DNA of 64,000 nucleotides from Chrysaora quinquecirrha (lineage: Eukaryota > Cnidaria > Scyphozoa > Semaeostomeae > Pelagiidae), in contig JACTAT010000060.1 in the NCBI GenBank assembly GCA_014526335.1, forward strand, positions 2,100,193 through 2,164,192, given 5' to 3'. Positions 1 to 10,941 of the stretch are shown piece after piece. A model generated the notes under the pieces. It was not told the origin of the DNA. It saw only the letters and a program-made list of their open reading frames with translations, and searched no databases. The first letter of the stretch is position 1, and each line of letters begins with the position of its first letter. Made by a program: the position numbers and the translations under genes.

Positions 1-743
1 TTCATTATTACTTTTAAGGTTTCTGCAGGATCTTTCAGATCCCTTTCTCTTTTACCATCTTTGTTGTTTTTTTTTGTTCAAAGTTTTCAAGTTTGCAAAT
101 GTTACAGCCATGAGTTTGATTGGCGGAAAAGTCTGGTTTCGTACAAAAGGGACAAAACCTTTGGCAAAATTGATTTCAATAAAGTTTGTTTCTTCAGGTG
201 ATGCAATGCTTATGGCCAAGTACATAAAAGAAAATAGAACAACCATCTCAGACATCGAGATGATGGAGCGGCAAGATCTTATTCTTGTCGCTACTTATTG
301 CAAAATAAGGAACACAAGTGGTAAATCCAATGTAGGTAATTCCTCTGCTAGTTTGTTTGGTGAACTAATCTCCTTATAACCATAAAAGATGGGCAATCAG
401 GATTCATACTATGAACTGCACAATATTGTTACCCATTGTTATTCAGAAAGAATGATGGCACTCCTTTCATGGTTCGCCCTTTCCTCTAAAACTGCCTATG
501 TCCTTTCCTTTCTTAAAATTTCTATTTTATGTTCAGTCAACCTGAGAATACTATATGTTTTGAAATTTCAGAAACTCCCAATATTGATATAATAGTGAAT
601 TGCACTCTAATTTTTTTAGTCCATGCTGAAAAATGAACTTCAAGAGCTCTACGCCAGTATATTAGTGAGCGAATCAGCTTGTCATGGTTTCACCAATACA
701 CCTGGTAACTCTGGAGGGTTCTATCAAGTTTCTAAAAGTTTTG

Positions 744-1109
744 TACACGTATTTTTTTTATAAGAAACTAAACCAGTACTGGGAGTTTCTTAGAATTTTC
801 AGATTTTGAGTACTGAAAGTTTCTTACGAGTTTCTTCAATATCTATATTGATTACATAATAATTTCATCTGAATGATGTTTTAAACTTATTTGCCGATCA
901 TATTTGAATTGTTGTGGCTTTCCATTTTATCCGTTTGTCACCAAAACACTTTTTTGCAGACGAAACAAGGAAAATGTAATGAAATATTTTGCAGACTGAG
1001 GTGAAAAGTTTCTTGGCTAAAAATTTTCCAGTACAGGAGTTGCTTAAATTTTTGGCCATTCGAGAGTCTGGGTTTCTTTTAACAAGTTTCTTATGAGAAA
1101 ATACGTGTA
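744..1109. mobile_element. TA-flanked MITE, family A, copy 1
   Basis: The ends are inverted: TACACGTATTTT..TATAAGAAAC on the left at 744, and its reverse complement ending CGTGTA at 1109. The inner sequence repeats AGTTTCTTA-like words. The outer TA could be a Tc1/mariner-type target duplication. It has no coding capacity. It sits between two exon-like blocks of the KDZ-like relic. A second copy with the same ends and nearly the same length is at 29866-30239. Confidence 0.6.
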
Positions 1110-1531
1110 TCATTTCAGTTTGAAATTAAGCTCCCAGGTTCCTAACAATTTAGGAAAAGAATTATTGTCTCATGGTTTGTCTCATGATTTGGACCGAAAC
1201 GATAAAGTAAGTCAAGAATGTGTACCATAGGAAAGGAGCCATAGAAATAATACCTATTTTCTATTTTAGACCACTGTAGCCTCAAAATTCATGATACGAA
1301 CAGAATGAGTGAGAGATCCAGTGGATTTGTACTTATCACTGAAATATCAGCCAATCACATTTGTTTGTGACACTGCATGCACAATGGTCAGAAACCTTAA
1401 CAACAGGGTTCCAGAAGTGGCAGAAAAATTATGGGGAGAATTTGATGGATGTTTCGAGATACCTGACGAAAAAAAGGCACCAACTAGTGTGAGTTTCACA
1501 AATTATGTTTCATTACATACTTCATGACCAG

Positions 1532-1554
1532 CATCATCATCATCAGGATCATCG

Positions 1555-1602
<48 letters not shown>
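1532..1602. repeat. (ATC)n trinucleotide microsatellite
   Basis: A run of about 22 CAT/ATC triplets with a few interruptions, lying in the intron between blocks four and five of the KDZ-like relic. It reads as polyhistidine in one frame, but that is a repeat artefact. Confidence 0.9.
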
Positions 1603-1605
<3 letters not shown>

Positions 1606-2859
1606 ACTTTTTAATGGATGCTGTCCTTCAATAGAATTAAGAGGGCATATCATCAAGAAATACGTCCTCTATAGAGAAATTATTTAAATTGTTTCTGCAG
1701 TAGTCACACTCTCTTTACTCCTTTAGGGTTGGGTTTTTTTTTATATATCCTAAGGGTTATGATTAAATTTATGGCAATGCGTGGCAATATACTATGGGAG
1801 GTGTTTTTAACTTCTTGGTACACTAACTTTTGCTGCTGTTTCTGATCCAATTTCATTTTTGCTAGAGTATGAATGTTCCAGATATCGTACCTGTTGAACA
1901 AAGAGAGCGTATGGAAGCTTTACCTCGCCAATTCACTGTTGGAGCATATGAGCATCAATTAACCAAGGACAGCAGAAGATATGTTGTGGGGGACAGGTTT
2001 CACTCAACTGATAAACCCCACAAGTCAAAATTATGCCTGTATCAAGACCTGGATAACAGTCTTCAGGCTTATTCACTCAAGACGAGTTATCAAGAATCAT
2101 TGAATAACACAAAAAATAGGAAAAGATGCGTTCTGCCTGCATGCAAAGCTTTCATATGCACTGATGGAATTTTATCAAAATGAAAAGATAGTTAAACAGC
2201 AAAACGAATGCTTAGAGAAAGATGGGAAAAAAGTAAAACGAGACGAATATCAGAGATTTATTTTTGAGAAATAAATGTAAAACATTGTAATCAATGTTCC
2301 AATCACATGTTTTTGTTATAAGTAGCTAAACTCTAAAGAGGATAGAGTTCCTCACTTTATTCAACAAAATGTGCAGTCAGTAGTCATTATGTCAAGTTCC
2401 TGGTCAAGTTATTTAGCTTAAGGCAAAAAATGACTAACACAATAATTTGAAACCAGATATGTCAAGAAATTTCCCTCCCTGGGTTATGATCGAAATCGAG
2501 GGTAATTTCAGCCTTTGGGAAACTCGTCCATCCTTTTCACGGAAATCCCGCAGTTTGAACAGAAATCCTCTACGCCTTTCTGAACAACGAAGTGCCCTCG
2601 ATTCAAATAAATACAACATATAAAAGTTGAAAAATAGATTCAGTTGCATAAAGTAATTTATTAAAAGTTTTAAAATTATCCTCAGAGAGAAGATCAATTT
2701 GATCTATAATATATTGAATAATGAAATATTAAAAGGAAAAGGACGATTGATATCATTAGCGAAATTTGTTTATAACGCTGCTGTAGAATCAAGAAACAAT
2801 TATAAGTGTATTTGTTTTAGATAGACTTGTTAATTTTTTCAATGCAATATTGCAATTTA

Positions 2860-3002
2860 TACAACTCTAGTTTGTGATAGTTTAATGTAGTATCACCAAA
2901 TTACTTATAATCATATATTGCATGATATGCTAAAGTTGTATGTATACTACTAGATCCTGTAAAGGGTGTTTAAGTATAAAATGAAATGAAATGAAATGAA
3001 AT
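2860..3002 (+). repeat. Probable LINE 3' tail with (ATGAA)n
   Basis: The sequence GTTTAAGTATAAAATGAA runs into a five-fold ATGAA repeat. CR1/L2-type LINEs often end this way, and the relic ending near 19,510 shows the similar TTTAAAATGAAATGAAAATG. No coding part is preserved, so the call rests on the tail alone. Confidence 0.35.
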
Positions 3003-5336
3003 GGTATCTCATTATTTTTGAAAACTAGGTTGGGGCATATTGGCCTAGAGACCTTTCACGAACATAAATATAATTAACTAACATTCGTAGGTGCTCAAAC
3101 TTGTTGATTGACATGATGTTTACCATAATCTCTCAAAGTAACAGCGATGGAGCCTAGGGCTGCACTTGGCACTGTGTAGAATAAATAAACCTTGCATATA
3201 AAGAACGGAAAAGGAAACAATTTCCCAAATCACCTGTCAAACACTCAGCGGCCGTGTATTTCACTGCACGAAACTATTGGCTGCACAGGCACACACACAC
3301 ATGGAAAATAATAAAATATGCTTTACTGATCAATCTAGCCAGCAGGCTCGAAATTTCTTGACATTTTTTTACTCACAAAAGCCATTTACATATACTGATA
3401 CAAAAAACTTTGCTCAATCCAATTTAACCAATTTAAGAAACTCTATAGGCTGTTCCTAAAATTCAAGAAATTGTTCTTTGTCCCTTTATGGAATACACTC
3501 ATTTTTTTATAAGAAACTGCCTCTAAGAAAATAGATATACCTTTTTCTAAAAAATTTCCACTTCCAAATTCAGAGTCCTGTTTCATTGATGTGTGTAAAA
3601 ATAACTTACGTAAAAATTATCCCCACAACAATTCACTTTGGGTCAATTCTTAAAAATGTCCATATTTTGACTCCTTAAACATGATCGTTCACATGAAGCC
3701 CTTACTTAACAAAATTTTCAAAATTTCGTATACTGAGAGTCGTACTTTATCGCTCTTGAAATGAATCGCTTTGGCGCTCAAATTATTGAGTGATCTACTT
3801 TTGATGAGTAAAAATTGTGATAAACTGAAAGCGTTCAATGAGTAGCAAAATTAATAACAGAACTTAAACATGTAGTCTAAAGGCAACCACTCATTGCTTT
3901 TTGCTTTGAAATCTTAACAAATCAAACATACGAAACAACACAACAACTACATTAATTAATTAAAAGTTAGAAAAGAAAATTAATTTACTACATCAATCCA
4001 CGGAAAAACACTAGTAAATGTAATTAATGTAATAATAAAATACTGAGTAAACCTATTCAAAATTGTAATTCTGTTTTCTTTTTGAAGCATTTGGCAACAA
4101 GGGATGAAACCAAAAGTCTAAGGTCAAGTATGTTTTACGCCCCTTATAAAATTTGATCAAGTCCCCCCCCTGGCAGAGTATACTTTCTAAACATACTGTA
4201 AAAGCTCACAGAAAGTTACACTATGAGGCCTTTCACAAGAACCACGCGTATTACATAAATACCTAACTTCTCAAAGTTTCTCAAATAAAAAAGTAACGAG
4301 AATACTAAATGACAATATGTTTGAATAATAATTAAAATGTGTTAATTGGTACACTAACTACCGAAGCGTCCTTTGACATGTGCTAGACGGACCAGATTTA
4401 TATCATACCAATATCAAAAGGTAACATGTTGAGCATAACAGCGAGCAAAAGCGTCAACAAGTTAATACAAACATGAATGAATAAAATCAAAGTAACAAAA
4501 TATATTGAATGAACCAGATTGGTTCAAAAACCAGATAGACAACGATTAGTGAAAGCGAGACTGCTGCACTGACCCGAGGCAACACAAAACTAGGACCACT
4601 GAGGCAAACCAAGCACATGCTTTTCTTCATAATTTATTTTACTTGGTTTGTATCGTAGCTTGTAAGCTAATTTACACCAACTGTTTAAAACACAACAATT
4701 ATGGTCATATTACTGTGGTTATGCCTCTGTTTAATTTTAATTAATCTTAAGTTTAATTTTACAACAGAATGAGGGCTGAAAGTTCCCAGAATATACAGTT
4801 CCTTGTCCTGAGATATGTTTTAATATTAATTTTTAGAACAAATTCATATAAACTTGCTTCATGTTCTAACTTTTAGAGTCTTTTGGAGTCTTTTTGGGAA
4901 AAACGATGGATAATCTATTGTTATCTGTTATTTATTTGTACAAACAGTCTTATAGTACAAACCTCAAAAAGGTCCTTATGCAAAAAGCGGGTATGGGAAC
5001 AAGGGGAGTTCTTCGTATCTTAGAATTCAAACCCCTCTAAGGTCTCCCAATGTTTTAATACCATGAAAATGCGAAAGTGTTGCAAGCTGCATTCTTAATG
5101 CTATATTTCCTTAAAAAAGTGCATGCATGTGACTGGGTGGGGGCATTTTTCGAAATCAAGAATATAGCATTAATCCGGAAGGGAAAAATTCAACAAGTTA
5201 ATCAGTTGACCAGGTGGGTAGTTCTGCAAAACAGGGAGCCTGGAGCCGATAACTTCATTTGAGGAACACCTTCGTCTGACGCACAGATCACAAGATATCG
5301 AAAGCGTGAAAGAGAGACCCGAAGAGTTCAGAATCA
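3003..5336. other. Gene-poor AT-rich stretch
   Basis: I see no supported gene. An isolated CATTTTTTTATAAGAAACT at about 3500 resembles one terminus of MITE family A without a matching partner. A C-run lies near 4165. Short ORFs here have no recognisable motif. Confidence 0.5.
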
Positions 5337-7470
5337 TGGCTAATTGCGAAGAGCTGTTATCTGATGTTGATAGCTGTGAGGTAATATAGCAATGGCTCTT
5401 GATTTTTCATTAAAACATGAATCATTTAACTGTAAGGGCATCATGAAAATATAGAATTGATATAATTATCCCATATCCCTTCGATATGTTCTGGATAAGC
5501 CCTTTATTTCTAATACGGAAATGGGAAACGGATCAAGTTTGATGTGACCAGATATGACTAATTTAAGCTGGGGTGTGTTGAGTTGGTTGACTCAACTCTA
5601 GTAATGATGAGCATCATTCCCGTTAAGGTAGAAATTGTAATTTGTGCTTTTTGCCTGAGAGGTGTCTTTACCCTTAAATGTGCAGGGATGTGCCCCAGCA
5701 TTTTTTTCGAATCCAACCATATCTATTTTAATGTACCTACCCTACATTATTAATTTGCATTGAATTGATTTCAGCGTGCCTGTTTCTTATTTTTGAAGCA
5801 CAGGCGCTGATCAGGTTTCTTTAATAAAGGATGTTTTGATGGACTTGGGAGCAGCCGTTAACAAAGACAAAACAAACAGAGTATCAATTCGAAGAATGTG
5901 TGCATGGCAAGACTATATATCTGTGAGACAGCGCAAGGGGTTTAATCTATCTGGTAGCTTTACAATTCGCTTTATCGGAGAACCATTAGTTGATTGCGGT
6001 GGACCACTAAGAGAATTTTTTTCAGGTATGCACAAAGTTTTTTATAATACTTCATATGAAAGTTTTTATCATGAAGTTGCTCCTGATTTACTCTAAATAT
6101 TTTAGATGGTATTTACAAGGTGTAGGTTTAATGTGGGCAAAATGTATAAATTTGGAGTTAATTGAAAATTTTATGGAAAAATTTGAATAATTTTTTCCAA
6201 CTAGATCTATGTTTGAAGTTTTTTTGGGTCCAGTTTAGCATTTATCACATTTGGCAGTTCTTCAGGTTGGAATCCAACATCTTTGCTCAATTGTTTCATG
6301 AATGTTTTTATGGGACAGCCAACGCCAGTGTGACCATGCATAGGTGAAAAATTGCTTTTCATTTTGCTGGGCACGATGATTTCCAAATTACATAACAGAT
6401 ACTAGGTAAAGTATATATCTCTCTCTTCAACTTTATAAAGACAATTGGCCAGATGCTTGGCTTTTTATTCGAAGAAGATTCTTTGCTGCCAGGACTAGTT
6501 CCTGGCATCAATTTTATAGCAATGGCAAACAACAAATTTTGCTATGCAGGAGAGCTCCTAGCATTGTCATTGGTTCATGGAGGTCATGCTGCCAATGTTT
6601 TTGTCACATGGCTTTACAACATTCTGATTGGGAGAGCTGTCATACTTGATACTCTGCCTGGCTCTCATAAATGGGCACCTTTGCTAGATCAGGTAGTAAC
6701 ACTATTTAAAAATCTTTAATCATTATTTTCCATCTATGTTTCTTCAATTTTACAATTTTCTGGGGAATTAACTACCCATAAAAATAAACAATGATAAATG
6801 AAGGGACAATCTTAAAGAGAACTCAAAAACATTTACCACTACTACTCAAAGGCGGTCACTATTAGAGGATTGACTGTATATCAATGTGCATGTGCAGTAG
6901 TGTGTAGTAATGTGTCTGTGTACATAATGTTCAATAAACACCACACACACTCGGTCTAACAATATTTGAAACCCAGGCCTTAGTTGTGGGACCCCTTCCA
7001 GTTTGGAACCGAACAGGTATTGTCAATGTGAAGTAAAACTTTGACCATCAGATTGTCAGTTTTTCGGGAAATAAAAAGAATGTCAACTGTAACAAATTAA
7101 AATGCAGAAATTTAGTTCGAGCATATCTGTGGAAGAAAATTTGTTCTTAAAATGAAGAAAATGTGTGTGCATTTTACCCTTTTGAACACATACACATTCC
7201 TCTAGCCTTCAATATCTATAGTATTTGTGTACATTGAAGGTTGTTTTAGCCAAGTTGAAATTGGGGAATTGTTATGCAATACCTTATCAGAAATGGAAAG
7301 TATACATCAGAAATGAGAAGTATACATTTTCTGTACCACATACAGTTAATCTAGTTTGAGAGTTTTCCACAAAACTTTGCAATTAATAATTGACAAAATA
7401 TGTCCTTTAATTTTAGCTGAACAAATGTGAAGGTGACTATGATCTTGTGACAGCCTCAAAACTTTCCTAA
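5337..7470 (+). pseudogene. HECT-type E3 ubiquitin ligase, 3'-truncated exon set
   Basis: HECT ligases pass ubiquitin from an E2 through a C-lobe cysteine to substrate. The exon near 5804-6025 (donor GGTATG) encodes the N-lobe start, including FTIRFIGEPLVDCGGPLREFF, the family's conserved VGEPAVDxGGPxREFF-like segment. The exon at about 6453-6692 (acceptor CCAG, donor GTAGTA) contains NNKFCYAGELLALSLVHGG, the usual N-lobe core. The exon at 7417-7470 after TTTTAG starts LNKCEGDYDL and stops after 17 codons. An exon at about 5337-5381 (MANCEELLSDV, then GTAATA) may be the first but is speculative. The last coding codons lie inside the terminal inverted repeat that starts at 7451, so the C-lobe with its catalytic cysteine is missing. 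The overall style recalls G2E3-like genes that are multicopy in cnidarians. It is most likely a truncated relic; a chimeric transcript is possible. Confidence 0.65.
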
Positions 7471-9460
7471 GGTCAAGTGTAGAGTCTGCGAATCACAGTC
7501 GAAAAGCTTGTTCACTGAGTCAGCAAAAATTTCAGCCTCGTTGTCATACGAATTTTCCGCGCGGTCAAAATAGTCCTTCAACGGATTTTAAGCGAGCTGT
7601 GGCATGGTCGAAGAGTTGTTTTGTCATAGATAGTTTAAAACAGTTGAAACTACAAGTTTCATATCAGAATTGAGAAGATGAAATGCCTTGCATCTTCTGT
7701 GGCTTTCCTATGTTTGAATGAATTGTTTTTACGAAGTTGGGATTTAATTTGAGACCTCTGGAGTAGCAAGGTACCCGAGTGAGAGGTTGGGCCTAGGCCT
7801 TTTGCCCAGAACTGTAAGCAGCAAAATAGTACATATGGATAATTTTAAATGCTGTTAAACACAACAGCACCAAATATTATTTAAAGACTTCGCTAATGGA
7901 GAGAAAACAAGAAACAACTTAGAATTGCGATTTTTGTCCTTCTATATGTATCTGAGACAAACAGTTACCCCAGATTGGCTTATCTGTATTTCTATGGGAA
8001 GAAGTAAATCTTTATTTAAAACCAATGCAGTTGGTTTTTATTGTAGTAAAGCACAATTATTACTTAGTATCTTGTATGGTTCATTCTTTATAACAAAACT
8101 GAATTTGCTTTGTTTCAAGGGTTTGCTAAATAAAACCCTTGAAATACCTTTTTACAAGAGAGAATTCCAGGAAATCGCATGATCACTAAACAAGGCAAAA
8201 GGTGTGTGACTTGAAAATATATGTGCAATGAGATGGCAAATTGGAATATTAAATATCAACTTGACCTTAGTATTAGAACTGTCTCAAGCTTGAACTGAAC
8301 TCTAAATTACTTCTGGTAAAGGTATACATTTGCATCGTAAACAGTGAATACATGCATGCAATAATAAAAGCCATTGATTAGGGGGAAACTTGCCACATTT
8401 TTCATCAAATGCAAAACCAAAACTGTAGATTTGCCAAAAATTTGCATTCAGAAATATTGGGAGGCTACATCTTCTAGGTAAAGTTTGCATTTTATTTTGT
8501 ATAGAATTGTGGTCATGTGTAACCATTTCTAACTTCAACCATGAATTCTTAGATTTTTGAGACAGCAAATTGAAATTGAAACAAAGGTAACAAACATGAA
8601 ACTGGGATTCTAGGAGAAAGGGTTGACTGGGCTTATTGGAAATCAGACCAAAATTCAGGCTGAGGACAACCCTAATTTGTTTTACTTAGAAAAGCTAATC
8701 TTTTTGAAATCAAAAATAGGGTCGCAGAGCCTTTGTAGCATGTACAAGACTGATATACCTACAAACAGTCCATAATTTGAATGTAAAATGCCAGAATCAG
8801 ACTTTAATTTCAAATAAGAACAACAAAATTCCAGTTATAAGACTCAGATTTCTAACAATATAGTACAGCTAGGTGTTAGCAAAATACTGTTCATTGAAAT
8901 TTTTATAATTCATTCTGTTTTCGATTTGGTTAACAAAGTCGTACTCAACTTCAAGCATTGAGGAGGGTCCATGCAGTACCCAGCTAGTCTATCCTCTTTA
9001 CATTGCATCTTCATTTCATTTTACGTTCATCCATCGGTATTGATTTCAAACCCCAAAAGCTTTACTTTTTCGAAATCTATGCATTCTTCCTTAAACAAGA
9101 ACGCCAAAGGTCATTCGTAGATGCTATTAAAAACTTCAAAAACAGATCGCTTAATTGCAACATCCCACGAATTTTGTGTCCAGCTCCAGCTCAGTATTCA
9201 GATCTGGCCATCTTGGACATTTGAAAGAGAAGAACGATTAGCCGCGCGGTACATCGAGACAATGGATGCTAACATTTGTTTCAATGACCAATCAGTATTC
9301 GAGCTGGTTACCAAAAAGTTGGTAACTGATGATCATTGGTCGAAATACAATTGAAACACAAAAGAAACTGGAAGTTTTCGAAATGGAAACGAGGCGTGAA
9401 CAAGCTTTTCGACTGTGATTCGCAGACTCTACACTTGACCTGAGGAAAGTTTTGAGGCTG
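7451..9460. mobile_element. 2.0-kb TIR element without coding capacity
   Basis: The outer ~63 bp at 7451-7513 and 9398-9460 are inverted copies. Both read CAGCCTCAAAACTTTCCT, then one variable base, GGTCAAGTGTAGAG and TCTGCGAATCACAGTC, and then AAAAGCTTGTTCAC. Similarity continues patchily inward (GCCTCGT..; CCGCGCGG). A hairpin lies at about 9287-9341 near the right end (GACCAATC.. against ..GATTGGTC-like arms). The interior ORFs show no transposase motif, so this looks like a non-autonomous element. No clear target-site duplication was found. The left terminus overlaps the last HECT exon, and the right terminus lies 50 bp from the end of an integrase-like gene. A further copy of the terminus is at about 44095-44162. 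Confidence 0.65.
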
Positions 9461-10081
9461 CGCGCAGGCCAAACAAACTAACTATCCTGTTCAAGCAATT
9501 TGAATTTACTTAGTTGTCTCTGCTTTCAATTAATTCTCCAATGATCTGCCTACAATTTTCATAAACTGAAACTCCAAAATATACATTTCTCATAGTACAC
9601 ATTGGGTGATTATTCCAGCTTGATACAAAGGCGTGAAGAGCAGCATTGATCCTTGGCAAAAAAACAAACTGCAGAGCCAGCATATCTATGTCATCATCTC
9701 TGTCTAGCAAATAGCTCTCTTCTAGGAAGAAGAAAACGTTCCTGAGATGGTCCAATACGTTCTTGTAAACATCAACCCAAAGTCTCTCAATGCGTTGATT
9801 GTGCACAGATTGTCCAGTTATAACTTGTTTGTGGGCAACACCATAACGGTTTAACATCCATCTAGCAGTTTCGATGTTCTCTGTTCCATGATCTGTTCTT
9901 ATTCCTAGAGGGCATCTGAACTGCTGAATACCATCAAGGAAACTATTTAATACTGTCGTACCCCTGTTGTTAGTGGAACATTTTAGAACGACAATCACTC
10001 TCGAAAAGCCATCAATGCAACCGGGAATCACAAAACGCCAATTAATTAACTTGTAATTACGATCTACATGCCTGAAAAAGC

Positions 10082-10505
10082 AATTGGTGATATAGTAAAA
10101 TTTCTAACTGGGACTTTTGAGATCACACATAACAGTAATATACTGAGGCAATTAGTCCGACATCTGGAATTCTGATATTTTATATACTATTTTATTTTGT
10201 TCTTTTCAAATTAATTAATTTGGAAGGGTAGGCCTATTATTATTCTTTGTAGTTTTTGTGTGATACTTTCAGGGAAGAAACTTTTGCATACAGAAAGTTT
10301 TGCAGAGAACAAAAATCATGAAATTGAGGGCATGAAATTTCTTAAATAAAGCGTTTCTTTCAAGTTGTACAACAAAAACATTTGCGATTGAAAAAAAGAT
10401 TGGGCAAATTCACATGAAGGTGCTGTTTGGGTGCTTTTTCATGTGACAAAAAAAAACAGGCTTACAAAGCATTTGTAAAAGTAGGAACAATTTCAGAATA
10501 TTGCA
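10082..10505. repeat. 420-bp direct repeat, copy 1
   Basis: This segment, from AATTGGTGATATAGTAAAA to about AATATTGCAG, is repeated with high identity at 13846-14266. It touches the integrase exon on one side and the 5' LTR on the other, so the two copies bracket the nested retroelement. Confidence 0.8.
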
Positions 10506-10809
10506 GTAGTAGGAAAACTTCAACAAAATAAAAGTACTTCATGTAAACACTATGTTATGTTGCACGTTATGAACTTTCTGTATATTCTATCTATGTACGT
10601 CAATAAACACTCGTGACAAACCTAAGAATTTTCTGTTAGCTTACTTATGCACGTATAAATTGTTACTACGCCATAAATCACATGATATGTAAAACTCTAT
10701 AAGTACTAGCTCTGTAAAGTTAGAATTTCGGTCATCTTATAATTGCAACGTTAAAACTCTGTCTCTGTGTTGAGATAATTTCTACTGCGTCACAGCAAAT
10801 TCTGCTACA
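10502..10809 (+). repeat. 5' LTR
   Basis: Matches 13237-13556 over nearly its whole length, with scattered substitutions and a small indel near 10740 where the 3' copy has an extra CACATTTGGTCATG-like segment. The exact 5' edge is uncertain (10502 TGCAG or 10507 TAGTAGG). Confidence 0.8.
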
Positions 10810-10941
10810 AAATTGGTGGAAGATCCGGTTTAGAAGATACCACAATCTTCTTCTGAGCTTCTATGATGTCTCAGTAATATTCAGGATCCTTTGGTACGTT
10901 TAAGAATCCTGATTTTCCTGAAATTTTCCTGAATTTTCAAC

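Larger units (their letters stand above)
112..2278 (+). pseudogene. KDZ-transposase-like / HMGXB3-like multi-exon gene relic
   Basis: At least five exon-like blocks lie in order on this strand. Block one (about 112-326) ends at a GTAGGT donor. Block two (about 620-735) follows a TTTTTTAG acceptor. Block three is about 1119-1206 with a GTAAGT donor. Block four is 1270-1498, between TTTTAG and GTGAGT, and contains RDPVDLYLSLKYQP and FVCDTACTMV. Block five starts at 1866 and contains VVGDRFHSTDKPHKSKL and SYQESLNNTKNRKR. The block-four and block-five motifs resemble the region shared by the Kyakuja-Dileera-Zisupton transposase family and HMG-domain protein 3, which I recall but could not search. 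Lesions: an in-frame TGA at 1306-1308 just before RDPVDL, where one base change would give Trp. The frame after NNTKNRKR must also change to reach MEFYQNEKIVKQQ, which runs to about 2278. The first two blocks are assigned only by order and codon pattern. A decayed copy is most likely; unresolved exon borders could explain part of the damage. Confidence 0.5.

Noticed and set aside
1505..1687. ORF with a long polyhistidine tract
   Set aside because: It is a translation of the (ATC)n microsatellite inside an intron.
9003..9354. Possible transposase inside the 2.0-kb TIR element
   Set aside because: The overlapping short ORFs include the inverted-repeat region and lack catalytic motifs.
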